64,000 bases of DNA from Bog-756 sp963718405. Lineage in GTDB: Bacteria; Actinomycetota; Acidimicrobiia; Acidimicrobiales; RAAP-2. A model generated the notes under the pieces. The model searched no databases. It was given only the letters and a program-made list of their open reading frames with translations, and was not told where the DNA came from. The position numbers were made by a program, and so were the translations under genes. This document shows, in pieces, positions 19,513 through 27,631 of this stretch. Location: assembly GCA_963718405.1 (NCBI GenBank), contig CAVQYZ010000002.1:1240001-1304000 (forward strand), in the 5' to 3' direction. Numbering within the stretch: position 1 is the first letter of the stretch; every line of letters begins with the position of its first letter.

Positions 19513-20478
19513 GTGCCTGTCGACCGTGTGCTCCTGGCCGAACCGAGGGGGTTCTGTGCCGGGGTGGAGAAGGCCATCAAGGCCCTGGCCTGGATGGTCA
19601 AGGTCTTCGAGCCCCCGGTGTACTGCTATCACGAGATCGTCCACAACCGTCATGTGGTCGACCAGTTCCGGGCCCAGGGGGTGGTCTTCGTCGACGATGT
19701 GGACGACGTCCCGCCCGGGGCACCCCTCATGCTGTCGGCCCACGGGTCGGCCCCCGGTGTGGTCGACGCCGCCCGCACCCAGGGCCGGGTGGTGGTCGAT
19801 GCGGTGTGCCCCTTGGTGACCAAGGTCCACCACGAGCTCAAGGTCCGGTCCCGAAAGGGCTACACCGTCCTCTATGTAGGCCATCACGGCCACGAGGAGG
19901 CGGTCGGCACCATGGCGGTGGCCCCCGAATCGGTGCGCCTGCTCGAACGGGCCGAGGACGTGGATGACCTGTCCGGCTTGGACGATGACGATGGCCACCA
20001 TCGTCCGGTGGCGCTGCTGGCCCAGACCACCCTGAGCCACGACGAGTGGTCCGGCATCGTCGACCGGGCCCGTCAACGGTTTCCCGACCTGTGGATGCCC
20101 AACCGGAGCGATCTGTGCTTCGCCACCACCAACCGGCAGGCCGCCCTCAAAGCCATCGCCGGCCGGGCCGACTCGGTGGTGGTGATCGGTTCGGAGAACT
20201 CCTCCAACACCGTGGCCCTCGAACAGGTGGCGGTGGCCTTCGGATGCCCGAGGGTGGTCCGGGTCAACGACGCCTCGGAGCTGCCCGACGACCTGTCGGG
20301 CACGGTCGGCGTCACCGCCGGGGCGTCAGCGCCCGAAGCCCTGGTGCAGGCGGTGCTGGAGCGCCTCGACCCGGTGCACGGGGTGGAGCGGTCCCGCGTC
20401 ACGGTGGAAGAGGAGTACTTCCCTCCCCCCCGGAACTGCGTGAGCTGCTACGGAGCCTCGAGGCGGCGCTGGTCCTGA
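19513..20478 (+). CDS. ispH: 4-hydroxy-3-methylbut-2-enyl diphosphate reductase IspH
   Basis: IspH carries out the last step of the MEP isoprenoid pathway using a [4Fe-4S] cluster. The three cluster cysteines are visible: 'RGFCAGV' (near residue 12), 'DAVCPLVTK' (near 98) and 'SDLCFATTNRQ' (near 200). Substrate-binding 'HEIVHN', 'SAHG', 'SENSSNT' and 'TAGASAP' are present. The start is GTG at 19513 ('VPVDRVLLAEP'), the only one that places the N-terminus correctly. As sequenced it ends at 20478, just after a run of seven C at 20425-20431. One extra C would restore the family's closing 'FPxPxELR' motif and extend the protein to the stop at 20600. The gene is normally essential, so a base-call error is likely. 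Confidence 0.95.
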   Translation: MPVDRVLLAEPRGFCAGVEKAIKALAWMVKVFEPPVYCYHEIVHNRHVVDQFRAQGVVFVDDVDDVPPGAPLMLSAHGSAPGVVDAARTQGRVVVDAVCPLVTKVHHELKVRSRKGYTVLYVGHHGHEEAVGTMAVAPESVRLLERAEDVDDLSGLDDDDGHHRPVALLAQTTLSHDEWSGIVDRARQRFPDLWMPNRSDLCFATTNRQAALKAIAGRADSVVVIGSENSSNTVALEQVAVAFGCPRVVRVNDASELPDDLSGTVGVTAGASAPEALVQAVLERLDPVHGVERSRVTVEEEYFPPPRNCVSCYGASRRRWS

Positions 20479-20636
20479 TGAACGGAGCACCGGGTCGGTC
20501 GTCCGGCGGACCCGGGGGAGATGGCGGCAGTACGGCGACGGTGCTGACCGACGACCGGGACACCGAGGCCTCCGACGTGCTGGAACATCTGGCTAGCTGA
20601 GATCCAGATGGCTCCCAGCGGAGTTCCAGGTGCCGA

Positions 20637-21236
20637 ATGGCCCAATTTGGTGCGACAATGTCCGCCATGGGCACTTCAACGGCAACACGGACCTCGTTCA
20701 CCCGTATGGATCGCTCCACCCGTGACGACTGGATGGTCATCGGGACGGAGACCGTACAGAACCAGAGCCGGGTGCCGGACCGGATCCTGGCCATGCTGGA
20801 GTCGCTCTCCGAGCTGGTCGACGGGTTCGCCGTCGACCAGTTGACCCACTGCCTCCAGACCGCCACCCGGGCCGAGCAGGCGGGTGCCGACGACGAGATG
20901 GTGGTGGCGTCCCTCTGCCACGACATCGGCAAGGCGGTGTGCGTGCCCAACCACCCCCGGATCGCCGCCGAGATCCTCCGGCCCTACGTCCGGCCCGAGG
21001 TCACCGAGGTCATCGCCGCCCATCAGGACTTCCAGGGTCGGCACTACTACCACCACTTCGACATGGATCCGGACAAGCGCGACCGGTACCGGGGCCAGCC
21101 CTGGTTCGAGCTGGCCGAACAGTTCGCCGACGAGTGGGACCAGAACAGCTTCGATGCCGACTTCCCCACCCGGCCCCTCTCCCACTTCGAGCCCAAGGTG
21201 CGAGCCATCTTCTCCAACCCCAAGATGTTCATCTGA
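20637..21236 (+). CDS. HD-domain protein (predicted metal-dependent phosphohydrolase)
   Basis: This 199-residue protein carries an HD-type helical metal-binding fold: 'HCLQTATRA' near residue 70, 'LCHDIGKAV' near 93, then 'HQDFQGRHYYHHF'. The extra histidines after the HD pair resemble mixed-valent di-iron HD oxygenases of the PhnZ/inositol-oxygenase type, so hydrolase activity is not certain. The exact start is unclear: ATG codons occur at 20637, 20658 and 20667. It follows ispH, and its TGA overlaps the ATG of the glycosyltransferase gene (TGATG), so the two are coupled. Confidence 0.8.
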   Translation: MAQFGATMSAMGTSTATRTSFTRMDRSTRDDWMVIGTETVQNQSRVPDRILAMLESLSELVDGFAVDQLTHCLQTATRAEQAGADDEMVVASLCHDIGKAVCVPNHPRIAAEILRPYVRPEVTEVIAAHQDFQGRHYYHHFDMDPDKRDRYRGQPWFELAEQFADEWDQNSFDADFPTRPLSHFEPKVRAIFSNPKMFI

Positions 21237-22084
21237 TGTCGCCCACCCAGAAGCACAAGTGGCTCACCCGTCCCGACTCACGGGGGAAGAAGCGGATCAC
21301 CGAGCTCCGCAAGTTCGCCCTCGACCGGGCCCGCTCCGATTTCGAGAGTCGGTATCCGGGGGTCACGTTCGGGCCGATCGTGGCCCTGGTGGCCGCGTAC
21401 AACGAGGAGCGCAACATCGGCGACGTCCTCAAGGCCATGCCCACGCTGGTCGGCGACCTCGAGGTCTCGACCCTGGTGGTGGTGGACGGAGGGACCGACG
21501 ACACCGCCGGGGTGGCTCTCGACGCCGGGGTGTACACCTGCATCCTGCCCGTCAACATGGGCCAGGGGGCGGCTCTCAAGTTGGGCTATCAGCTGGCGGC
21601 GGCCCATGGGGCCCGCTACGTGGTGACCCTGGACGCCGACGGGCAGAACGATCCGGCCGAGCTGGCCTCCATGGTGCAACCCCTCCTCGATGACGAGGCG
21701 GACTTCGTCATCGCCTCCCGGCGGTTGGGCGTCGACCAGACCACCGACCGCTTCCGTCAAGCCGGGGTCAAGCTCTACGCGTCGATTCTGAACAACATTG
21801 CCGGCCAGCAACTGACCGACTCCTCCAACGGCTACCGGGCCTTCAAGATCGAGGTGGTCAACGACATCGTCCCCTATCTGATCCAGGACCAGTACCAGAC
21901 CTCCGAAGTGGTCATCACCAGCTCCAGCCGGGGCTGGCGGATCACCGAGCAGCCCACGGTGTGGCACCCACGGGCCTCGGGGGTGTCCAAGAAGGGCGGA
22001 AACCTGGTGTTCGGCCTGCAGTACGCCAGGGTCATCGGGACCACCTGGGTCCGGGTCAAGAAGTCCAACCAGCAACGGTCGTAG
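21236..22084 (+). CDS. family 2 glycosyltransferase
   Basis: The 282-residue enzyme has a GT-A fold of family GT2. Motifs include 'VALVAAYNEERNIGDVL' (nucleotide-sugar entry), 'VVVDGGTDDT', the metal site 'TLDADGQNDP' (DAD) and 'SSNGYRAF'. There is no membrane segment, so it acts at the cytoplasmic face. It resembles polyprenyl-phosphate mannosyl- or glucosyltransferases, but the C-terminus lacks the membrane domain found in some of these. It is coupled to the upstream HD gene and ends convergent with plsC, 16 bases away. The neighbour ispH supplies polyprenyl precursors, which fits a lipid-linked sugar role by inference. Confidence 0.88.
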   Translation: MSPTQKHKWLTRPDSRGKKRITELRKFALDRARSDFESRYPGVTFGPIVALVAAYNEERNIGDVLKAMPTLVGDLEVSTLVVVDGGTDDTAGVALDAGVYTCILPVNMGQGAALKLGYQLAAAHGARYVVTLDADGQNDPAELASMVQPLLDDEADFVIASRRLGVDQTTDRFRQAGVKLYASILNNIAGQQLTDSSNGYRAFKIEVVNDIVPYLIQDQYQTSEVVITSSSRGWRITEQPTVWHPRASGVSKKGGNLVFGLQYARVIGTTWVRVKKSNQQRS

Positions 22085-22100
22085 CTTCCCGACCCCGGGC

Positions 22101-22811
22101 TCAGTAGCGCCGGGTGACCTCCACCGAGCGGTCGTAGAGGCTCTGGACCGATTGGGTCAGCTCCTCGGTGAGTTGGTGGACCTGGCTCCGCGACGTGCGT
22201 CCGCCGCCGGTGCGGGCCGGGGGCTGCAGGGGCTCCCCCACCACCAGATGGACGTGTCGGGGCCTCGGCACCTTCTTGCCCTTGGGCATCACCGACGCCG
22301 ATCCCCCGATCCCCACCGGCACCACGGTGGCCCCGGTGCGGGCGGCCAGGAACGCCACCCCTTCGTGGAGGTCCTTGACCTCCGGCCCGGTCCGGCGCTC
22401 ACCTTCGGGGAACAGGATCAACACCTCGCCGGCCTCGAGTACCTGCTGGGCCCGGCGGAGCGCCTCCCGGTCGGCCGACTCCCGGTGCACCGGAAAGGCC
22501 CCGACGGCAGGGAGGATCCGGGCCAGCGTGGAGTTCTTCCACAGGCTGTCCTTGGCCATGTAGTGGAGCTTGCGCGGGGTGACCTCCGAGGCCACGAAGA
22601 AGTCGATGAACGAGCGGTGCACCGGGGCGATGATCACCGGTCCCTCGGCCGGCACGTTCTCGGCACCCTCGACGGTGGTCCGGAAGAGCAGGCGGTTGAG
22701 GCCGTGGACCAGCGTCCGTAGGAAGCGGTAGATGGGGGTGAACCGGGTGTCCACCCGGACCTCGAGCTCCAGGGGCCCGTCCCCGGCTCCTGCTTGTGCG
22801 TCCCCGCTCAC
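22101..22811 (-). CDS. plsC: 1-acylglycerol-3-phosphate O-acyltransferase (PlsC-type)
   Basis: The 236-residue protein has the acyltransferase signatures HxxxxD ('HRSFIDFF', about residue 60) and 'FPEGERR' (about 135), and the glycine-rich 'VVPVGIGG'. PlsC acylates lysophosphatidic acid at the inner membrane to make phosphatidate; some actinobacterial relatives have other acceptors. I chose GTG at 22811, which overlaps the cmk stop (GTGA). The longer open frame upstream is shadow sequence over cmk. It is the last gene of the scpA-to-plsC operon. In several actinobacteria an acyltransferase sits directly after cmk and before der, so the placement is conserved. Confidence 0.9.
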   Translation of the reverse strand: MSGDAQAGAGDGPLELEVRVDTRFTPIYRFLRTLVHGLNRLLFRTTVEGAENVPAEGPVIIAPVHRSFIDFFVASEVTPRKLHYMAKDSLWKNSTLARILPAVGAFPVHRESADREALRRAQQVLEAGEVLILFPEGERRTGPEVKDLHEGVAFLAARTGATVVPVGIGGSASVMPKGKKVPRPRHVHLVVGEPLQPPARTGGGRTSRSQVHQLTEELTQSVQSLYDRSVEVTRRY

Positions 22812-23437
22812 AGGCACCCCACGACCTGGTCCACGATGTCCTCCACCGGGCGGTCGGTGGTGTCGATGACCAGGGCCCCCTCGGCCACCCCCAGTGGCGA
22901 CACCGCTCTGGTGCTGTCCAGCCGATCCCGCCGGGACAGCGCCTGCTGATCCTCTTCGGGCCTCCGGCGGGCCCGCTCGTCGGCCGAGGCGGTCAGGAAG
23001 ATCTTGACCTTGGCCTCGGGGAAGACCACCGAGCCGATGTCCCGCCCCTCGACCACCCCGCCGCCGCGCTCGGCCACCCACCGCCGCTGCCGTTGCACCA
23101 GCACCGAGCGCACGGCGGGGTTGGCGGCCACCACCGATACCGCCCCACTGACCTCGGGCCCGCGGATGGCCTGGGTGACGTCGGTCCCGTCCACCTCCAC
23201 CTGGTCGCCGACGGAGATGCCGATGGCGCGGGCCAACTCGGCCACCGCCGGCTGGTCGGCCGGATCGATGTGCCGGTCCAGGGCGGCCCAGGCCACCGCC
23301 CGGTACATGGCCCCGGTGTCCAGACGATCGATGCCCAGTCGACGGGCCAGGGCCCGGGACACCGTGGACTTGCCGGATCCCGCCGGACCGTCGATGGCGA
23401 TGATCGGGAGGATGACTTCAGCGCCGTTGGTGCTCAT
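22808..23437 (-). CDS. cmk: cytidylate kinase
   Basis: The 209-residue protein is a CMP/dCMP kinase. The P-loop 'GPAGSGKS' is at residues 17-24. It also has 'LDTGAMYRAVAW' (CMP site), 'VEGRDIGSVVFPEA' and 'DRLDSTRAVSPL', all typical of bacterial Cmk. The ATG at 23437 overlaps the aroA stop (ATGA). The open frame runs much further upstream, but that part is shadow over aroA. Its stop overlaps the GTG of plsC. Cmk next to aroA is also a common arrangement outside actinobacteria. Confidence 0.96.
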   Translation of the reverse strand: MSTNGAEVILPIIAIDGPAGSGKSTVSRALARRLGIDRLDTGAMYRAVAWAALDRHIDPADQPAVAELARAIGISVGDQVEVDGTDVTQAIRGPEVSGAVSVVAANPAVRSVLVQRQRRWVAERGGGVVEGRDIGSVVFPEAKVKIFLTASADERARRRPEEDQQALSRRDRLDSTRAVSPLGVAEGALVIDTTDRPVEDIVDQVVGCL

Positions 23438-24762
23438 CGGCCACCGGACTGATTCGACGACCGGAGCCGGACCAGATCGTCGGCGAACCCGGGGTAGCTG
23501 GTGTCCACCGACTCCCACCCGGTGATGGTGGAGACGTCGCCCGCTCCCGGGCACACGGCAGCGGCGATGGCCGCGGCCATGGCCATGCGGTGGTCGCCGG
23601 CGGCGTCGAAGGTCCCCGGACGGAGTGGCTCGCCCTGACCCTCGACCACCAGATCGTCCCCGTCGACCTCGGCCTCCCCCCCGAAGGCCCGCACCAGCCC
23701 GACGGTCCCGGCCAGCCGGTCGGACTCTTTGACCCGCAACTCGCCGACGTTGCGGAACCGGGTCTGGCCCAGAGCGGCGGCCGCGGCCACGGCCAGGATG
23801 GGCACTTCGTCCAGCGACGGGATCTCGGCGGCCTCGACCACGGTCCCGTGGAGCAGGCAGGTGTAGCCGGTCAATGACCCGATGCCGTTGCCGACCTCGC
23901 TGATCTCGATGGTGGCCCCCATGCGGCGGAGCACGCCGACGAACCCGAGGCGATCGGCACCCAGGTACACGTCGTCCACCGTGACCAGGCTGCCGGCACT
24001 GATCACGCTCCCGACCAACCAGAAGGCGGCCTGGGAGGGGTCGCCGGGCACGGTGTAGGCCCCGCAACTGAGGGTGCTGCGCCGGAGCCGGACGATCTGT
24101 CCGGCCCCCTCCGCTTCGATGGTGATGTCGGCGCCGGCCGCAGCCAGCATCTCTTCGGTGTGGGCCCGGGTGGCCACCGGCTCGCGCACCACGGTCTCGC
24201 CGTCGGCGGCCAGGCCGGCCAACAGGATGGCCGACTTGACCTGGGCGCTGGCCACCGGCGGGGTGTAGTCGATGCCCACCAGGGGCCCGCCGGTGATGGC
24301 CAGTGGTGGCAGGCTCTGCTCCCCTTGGCCGGTCACCCGGGCGCCCATCCCGGTCAGAGGGACAGCGATCCGGTCCATGGGCCGCCGCCGGAGCGAATCG
24401 TCCCCGGTCAGGGTGGTGGTGCCGACCAGGGTGGCGGCCACCCCGGCCAGCAGGCGCAGGCCGGTCCCGGAGTTGCCCAGGTCGAGCTGGTGGTCCGGGG
24501 CGTGTAGGCGGGACCGGCCCCCGTGCACCACCACCGCCGGGCCGTCGTCTCCCACCCCGGCGCCCAGGGCCTCGATGGCGCTCCGGGTGCGGGCCACGTC
24601 GTCACCCGGGGACAGGCCGGTGATGGTCGAGGTGCCTTCGGCCAGGGCCGACAGCAGCAGAGCCCGATGCGAGATGGACTTGTCCCCCGGCACCGTGAGG
24701 GAGCCCGAGAGCCGGGTCCCTCCGGTCACCTGCTGGGTCTGGACGGCGGGCTGGTCGGTCAC
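23434..24762 (-). CDS. aroA: 3-phosphoshikimate 1-carboxyvinyltransferase (EPSP synthase)
   Basis: The 442-residue enzyme joins shikimate-3-phosphate to phosphoenolpyruvate in aromatic amino acid synthesis. Signatures are 'VPGDKSISHRALLLSALA' (residues about 24-41), 'LGNSGTGLRLLAG' and, late in the protein, 'RVKESDRLAG' and 'DHRMAMAAA'. Length and layout are standard, with two inside-out alpha/beta domains. Its start overlaps the tyrA stop by four bases, and its stop overlaps the cmk start. The position between tyrA and cmk keeps shikimate and nucleotide genes in one leftward operon. Confidence 0.97.
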   Translation of the reverse strand: MTDQPAVQTQQVTGGTRLSGSLTVPGDKSISHRALLLSALAEGTSTITGLSPGDDVARTRSAIEALGAGVGDDGPAVVVHGGRSRLHAPDHQLDLGNSGTGLRLLAGVAATLVGTTTLTGDDSLRRRPMDRIAVPLTGMGARVTGQGEQSLPPLAITGGPLVGIDYTPPVASAQVKSAILLAGLAADGETVVREPVATRAHTEEMLAAAGADITIEAEGAGQIVRLRRSTLSCGAYTVPGDPSQAAFWLVGSVISAGSLVTVDDVYLGADRLGFVGVLRRMGATIEISEVGNGIGSLTGYTCLLHGTVVEAAEIPSLDEVPILAVAAAAALGQTRFRNVGELRVKESDRLAGTVGLVRAFGGEAEVDGDDLVVEGQGEPLRPGTFDAAGDHRMAMAAAIAAAVCPGAGDVSTITGWESVDTSYPGFADDLVRLRSSNQSGGR

Positions 24763-25895
24763 CGGCTCGGCCCCACCGGAGTGCTGGTGGCCCGGTACCC
24801 GCGGCCCGACAGCGTGGTCAGCAGGGTCGGGGCCGACAGCTGGTCCACCACCAGGATCATCACGCCGCGGTCCCCGTCCAGCGAGTGGGCGATCTCGAGG
24901 TCGACGATGTTGACGCCCAACTCTGCGGCCAGCACGGTGATCTCGGCGATCATCCCGGTCCGGTCGGGCACCGGGATACGCACCTCCACCAGCTCCTCGG
25001 GCAGCGGGGCCCGCTCGCTCAGGGCCCGGCGGGCCGCAGCGGCGCGGCCCAGGACCTCGAGGAGCGAGTCGTGATCGTGCTCGGAGACCCGTCGCCTCAT
25101 GGCCCCGAGGGCCTCGATGAGCAGGTCCAGCGTGTGCACGATGGCCTCGGCGTTGTCCTCGCAGATGTCCGGCCAGATGGTGGGCTGGCCGGCGGCGATC
25201 CGGGTCATGTCCCGGAAGCCGCCCGCGGCCAGCTGGAGCAGGGCGGCGTGTTCCTCGCCCAGGCCGGCAGCCAGGTCCATCAGGGTGGCCGCGGCCAGGT
25301 GGGGCACATGGGAGACCACCGCCACCAGGGCGTCGTGCTGGGAGGGATCCAGGGCCACCACGTTGGCCCCCAGGTCGGCCAGGACGTTACGGACCCGGGT
25401 GTAGGCCCCGGGGTCGGTCACCGAGGTGGGGGTGAGCACCCAGGTGGCGCCCACGAACAGCTCACCCGAGGCCCCCTCCAGGCCCACCTGCTCGGAGCCG
25501 GCCATGGGGTGCCCTCCCACGAAGAACGGGTGGGCCACCGAGGCCACCAGGGGCCCTTTCACTCCACCGACATCGGTGATGACCGTGGTGGCGGGCCAGG
25601 CCGTCGAGTCCAGGATGTCCTGGATGATCTCACCGGTGGCGTGCACCGGCGTGGCCACCACCACCAGGTCGGCCGAGTGGTCCACGCCCTCCTCGGAGAG
25701 CGCCCCCACCTCGACGGCCCGGGCGGCCGTGCCCTCGGCCGCGTCCACACCGCTGACCCACCAGCCCCGGTCGCGGAGCGCCATCCCCACCGAGCCCCCG
25801 ATGAGCCCGGTGCCGAAGATCATGGCCCGGCCCGCCGCGCTCAACGGCCCACCGGAGGCCGATGGGCTGTGGGAATCAGTCGGGGAGGTCGTCAC
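24759..25895 (-). CDS. tyrA: prephenate dehydrogenase with C-terminal ACT domain
   Basis: The 378-residue enzyme oxidatively decarboxylates prephenate in tyrosine synthesis. The NAD loop 'GTGLIGGSVG' is near residue 28, followed by 'VVVATPV', 'DVGGVKG', the catalytic segment 'GGHPMAGSE' and 'SHVPHLAAATL'. An ACT domain occupies about the last 80 residues ('IPVPDRTGMIAEITVLAAELGVNI'), suggesting feedback control by an aromatic amino acid. I chose GTG at 25895, which has AGGGA about five bases upstream and overlaps aroH by 20 bases. The open frame extends to 25961 but without a better start. Confidence 0.93.
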   Translation of the reverse strand: MTTSPTDSHSPSASGGPLSAAGRAMIFGTGLIGGSVGMALRDRGWWVSGVDAAEGTAARAVEVGALSEEGVDHSADLVVVATPVHATGEIIQDILDSTAWPATTVITDVGGVKGPLVASVAHPFFVGGHPMAGSEQVGLEGASGELFVGATWVLTPTSVTDPGAYTRVRNVLADLGANVVALDPSQHDALVAVVSHVPHLAAATLMDLAAGLGEEHAALLQLAAGGFRDMTRIAAGQPTIWPDICEDNAEAIVHTLDLLIEALGAMRRRVSEHDHDSLLEVLGRAAAARRALSERAPLPEELVEVRIPVPDRTGMIAEITVLAAELGVNIVDLEIAHSLDGDRGVMILVVDQLSAPTLLTTLSGRGYRATSTPVGPSR

Positions 25896-26244
25896 GGAGT
25901 CCCTGGGCGCCCTCGAGGTACACGTGGTGGATCTGGTCGCGGGTGCGCTCGCTGGTGACATGGAGCATGACCCGGATGCAGCGGGGCACCGATCCGGTGA
26001 TGGCCAACTCCCGGGCGCAGATGAGGGGCACGGCGCCCAGCCCCATCGAGCGGGCCGCGGTGGCCGGGAAGGTGGACACGATGTCCTCGGTGGCCGTGAA
26101 GAGGATGGAGATGATGTCGTCCTCCACCAGCCCGTTCCGCTCGAGGATCCGTCGGAGGAGGGCCACCACCCGCTCGGTGATGGCCTCGGGGTCGTCGTGG
26201 TCGACGGTGGTGGCGCCGCGGATGGCTCGGACGGTTGGTGGCAT
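25876..26244 (-). CDS. aroH: monofunctional chorismate mutase, AroH class
   Basis: This 122-residue protein is the trimeric, Bacillus-type chorismate mutase that turns chorismate into prephenate. It has the N-terminal 'VRAIRGATTV', the active-site 'ICARELAITGSVPRCIRV' (Cys-Ala-Arg-Glu, then the Arg that aligns with Arg90 of the Bacillus enzyme) and 'HVYLEGAQGLR'. The product feeds tyrA, which starts inside its 3' end, so the two consecutive enzymes are coupled. It lies 12 bases after rluB. AroH-class mutases are less common than AroQ in actinobacteria, so this is a useful lineage marker. Confidence 0.95.
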   Translation of the reverse strand: MPPTVRAIRGATTVDHDDPEAITERVVALLRRILERNGLVEDDIISILFTATEDIVSTFPATAARSMGLGAVPLICARELAITGSVPRCIRVMLHVTSERTRDQIHHVYLEGAQGLRDDLPD

Positions 26245-26256
26245 CAGCCAGGCATG

Positions 26257-27045
26257 TTAGTCACCGGTCCTGGACGACCCCGGGCCGGTGCCGGGTCCAC
26301 CAGCCGGTTCCGCCGGCACGGCGGCCGTGGTCAGAGTGCGCACTTCGTCGAAGGAGAGCTGTCGGTAGGCCCCCGGGCTCAGCGAGGGGTCGGCCAACGG
26401 GCCGATGCGGGTCCGGACCAGCCGGACCACCGGATGACCGACGGCATCGCACATCCGGCGGATCTGGCGGTTGCGCCCCTCGTGGATGACCATGCGCAAC
26501 AGGTTCGGGGCCACCACGGCCACCCGGGCCGGCGCCGTGGGCCCGTCGTCGAGGTCCACGCCCTCGCGGAGCCTCCGGACCTGACCCGAGGTCGGCTCCC
26601 CGTCCACCTGGACCAGGTACTCCTTCGGCACTCCGAAGGACGGGTGGGTCAGGCGATGGGTCAGGTCGCCATCGTTGGTCAGAATCAGGAGACCTTCGGA
26701 GTCCATGTCCAGTCGGCCCACGGGGAACACCCGGGGTTGATCGGGGACCAGCGAGACCACGGTGGTCCGGCCGTGGGTGTCCTCAGCCGTGCTGACTACG
26801 CCGGCCGGCTTGTTGACCAGGTAGTGGACCAGCCCGGGTTGAATGGGCAGCGGCACCCCGTCGAGCTCGACCCGGTCGACAGCCGGGTCCACCCGGCGGC
26901 CCAGGATGGGCACGCTCCCGTTGACCGTGACCCGCCCATCCACGATGAGCTCCTCACACACCCGGCGGGAGCCCACACCGATCCGGGCCAAGACCTTCTG
27001 CAGCCGGTCCCCGGTGGGCAGCGTCGGGGGCGACTCCTCAGGCAT
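26257..27045 (-). CDS. rluB: 23S rRNA pseudouridine synthase (RluB/RsuA family)
   Basis: The 262-residue protein has an N-terminal S4 RNA-binding domain ('DRLQKVLARIGVGSRR', 'VDGRVTVNG') and an RsuA/RluB catalytic domain. The catalytic aspartate lies in 'FPVGRLDMDSEGLLILTND', and 'EGRNRQIRRM' binds RNA. The ATG at 27045 overlaps the scpB stop; an in-frame extension upstream to 27285 is shadow sequence. A Pro/Gly-rich tail follows the catalytic domain. The gene follows scpA and scpB as in most Gram-positive bacteria. Confidence 0.95.
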   Translation of the reverse strand: MPEESPPTLPTGDRLQKVLARIGVGSRRVCEELIVDGRVTVNGSVPILGRRVDPAVDRVELDGVPLPIQPGLVHYLVNKPAGVVSTAEDTHGRTTVVSLVPDQPRVFPVGRLDMDSEGLLILTNDGDLTHRLTHPSFGVPKEYLVQVDGEPTSGQVRRLREGVDLDDGPTAPARVAVVAPNLLRMVIHEGRNRQIRRMCDAVGHPVVRLVRTRIGPLADPSLSPGAYRQLSFDEVRTLTTAAVPAEPAGGPGTGPGSSRTGD

Positions 27046-27631
27046 CCCCGACCGGGCCATCCCCGACCGGGCGCATCTGGTCCTCCATCTCCGCCAGGGC
27101 TTCGGGCCCCGGAAGCAGGTCCTCGACCGGTGGGAGCTGGTCGAGCCGGTCCAGTCCGAGCCGCTCGAGGAAGGCGTCGGTGGTGGCGTAGAGCACGGCC
27201 TGCCCCGGACCCGGGGCGTGGCCGGCGGCGGCGATGTAGCCCCGGTGCTCGAGGAGGCGGACCACCCCGTCCACGTTGACGCCACGGAGGGCGGCGATCT
27301 GGGCCCGGGACACCGGCTGCTTGTAGGCCACGATGGCCAGCGTCTCCAGGGCGGCGGCCGACAGTCGCGACGACACCCCCACGTTGGCGAAGCGCTCCAC
27401 GTAGGAGGACAGGTCGGGATGGGTCTGGATCCGGTACCCGCCGGCGATCTTGACCACCTCGAAGCCCCGCCCCTGGGCCCGGCAGGCCTCGGCCAGCTCG
27501 TCGGCGGCCGCCTGGACCTGCTCCACCGGCAGCTCCAGCAGTTCGGCCAGCAGGCCGGCCGGCACCGGTTCGACCGCCACGATCAGGACGGCATCGATGG
27601 CGCGGGCCTCGGGCGAGAGCGTCACGGTCAT
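27038..27631 (-). CDS. scpB: segregation and condensation protein ScpB
   Basis: The 197-residue protein is the ScpB subunit of the SMC condensin complex and consists of two winged-helix domains. The family motif is 'LSAAALETLAIVAYKQPVSR' near residue 85, followed by 'LRGVNVDGVVRLLEHRGYI' and 'LYATTDAFLERLGL'. It starts at an ATG overlapping the scpA stop (ATGA) and ends overlapping rluB. The C-terminal 25 residues are acidic and of low complexity. The smc gene itself is not in this window. Confidence 0.96.
   Translation of the reverse strand: MTVTLSPEARAIDAVLIVAVEPVPAGLLAELLELPVEQVQAAADELAEACRAQGRGFEVVKIAGGYRIQTHPDLSSYVERFANVGVSSRLSAAALETLAIVAYKQPVSRAQIAALRGVNVDGVVRLLEHRGYIAAAGHAPGPGQAVLYATTDAFLERLGLDRLDQLPPVEDLLPGPEALAEMEDQMRPVGDGPVGDA

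Noticed and set aside
23438..24067. N-terminal extension of cmk by about 210 residues
   Set aside because: It is a shadow frame over aroA; Cmk normally begins just before its P-loop.
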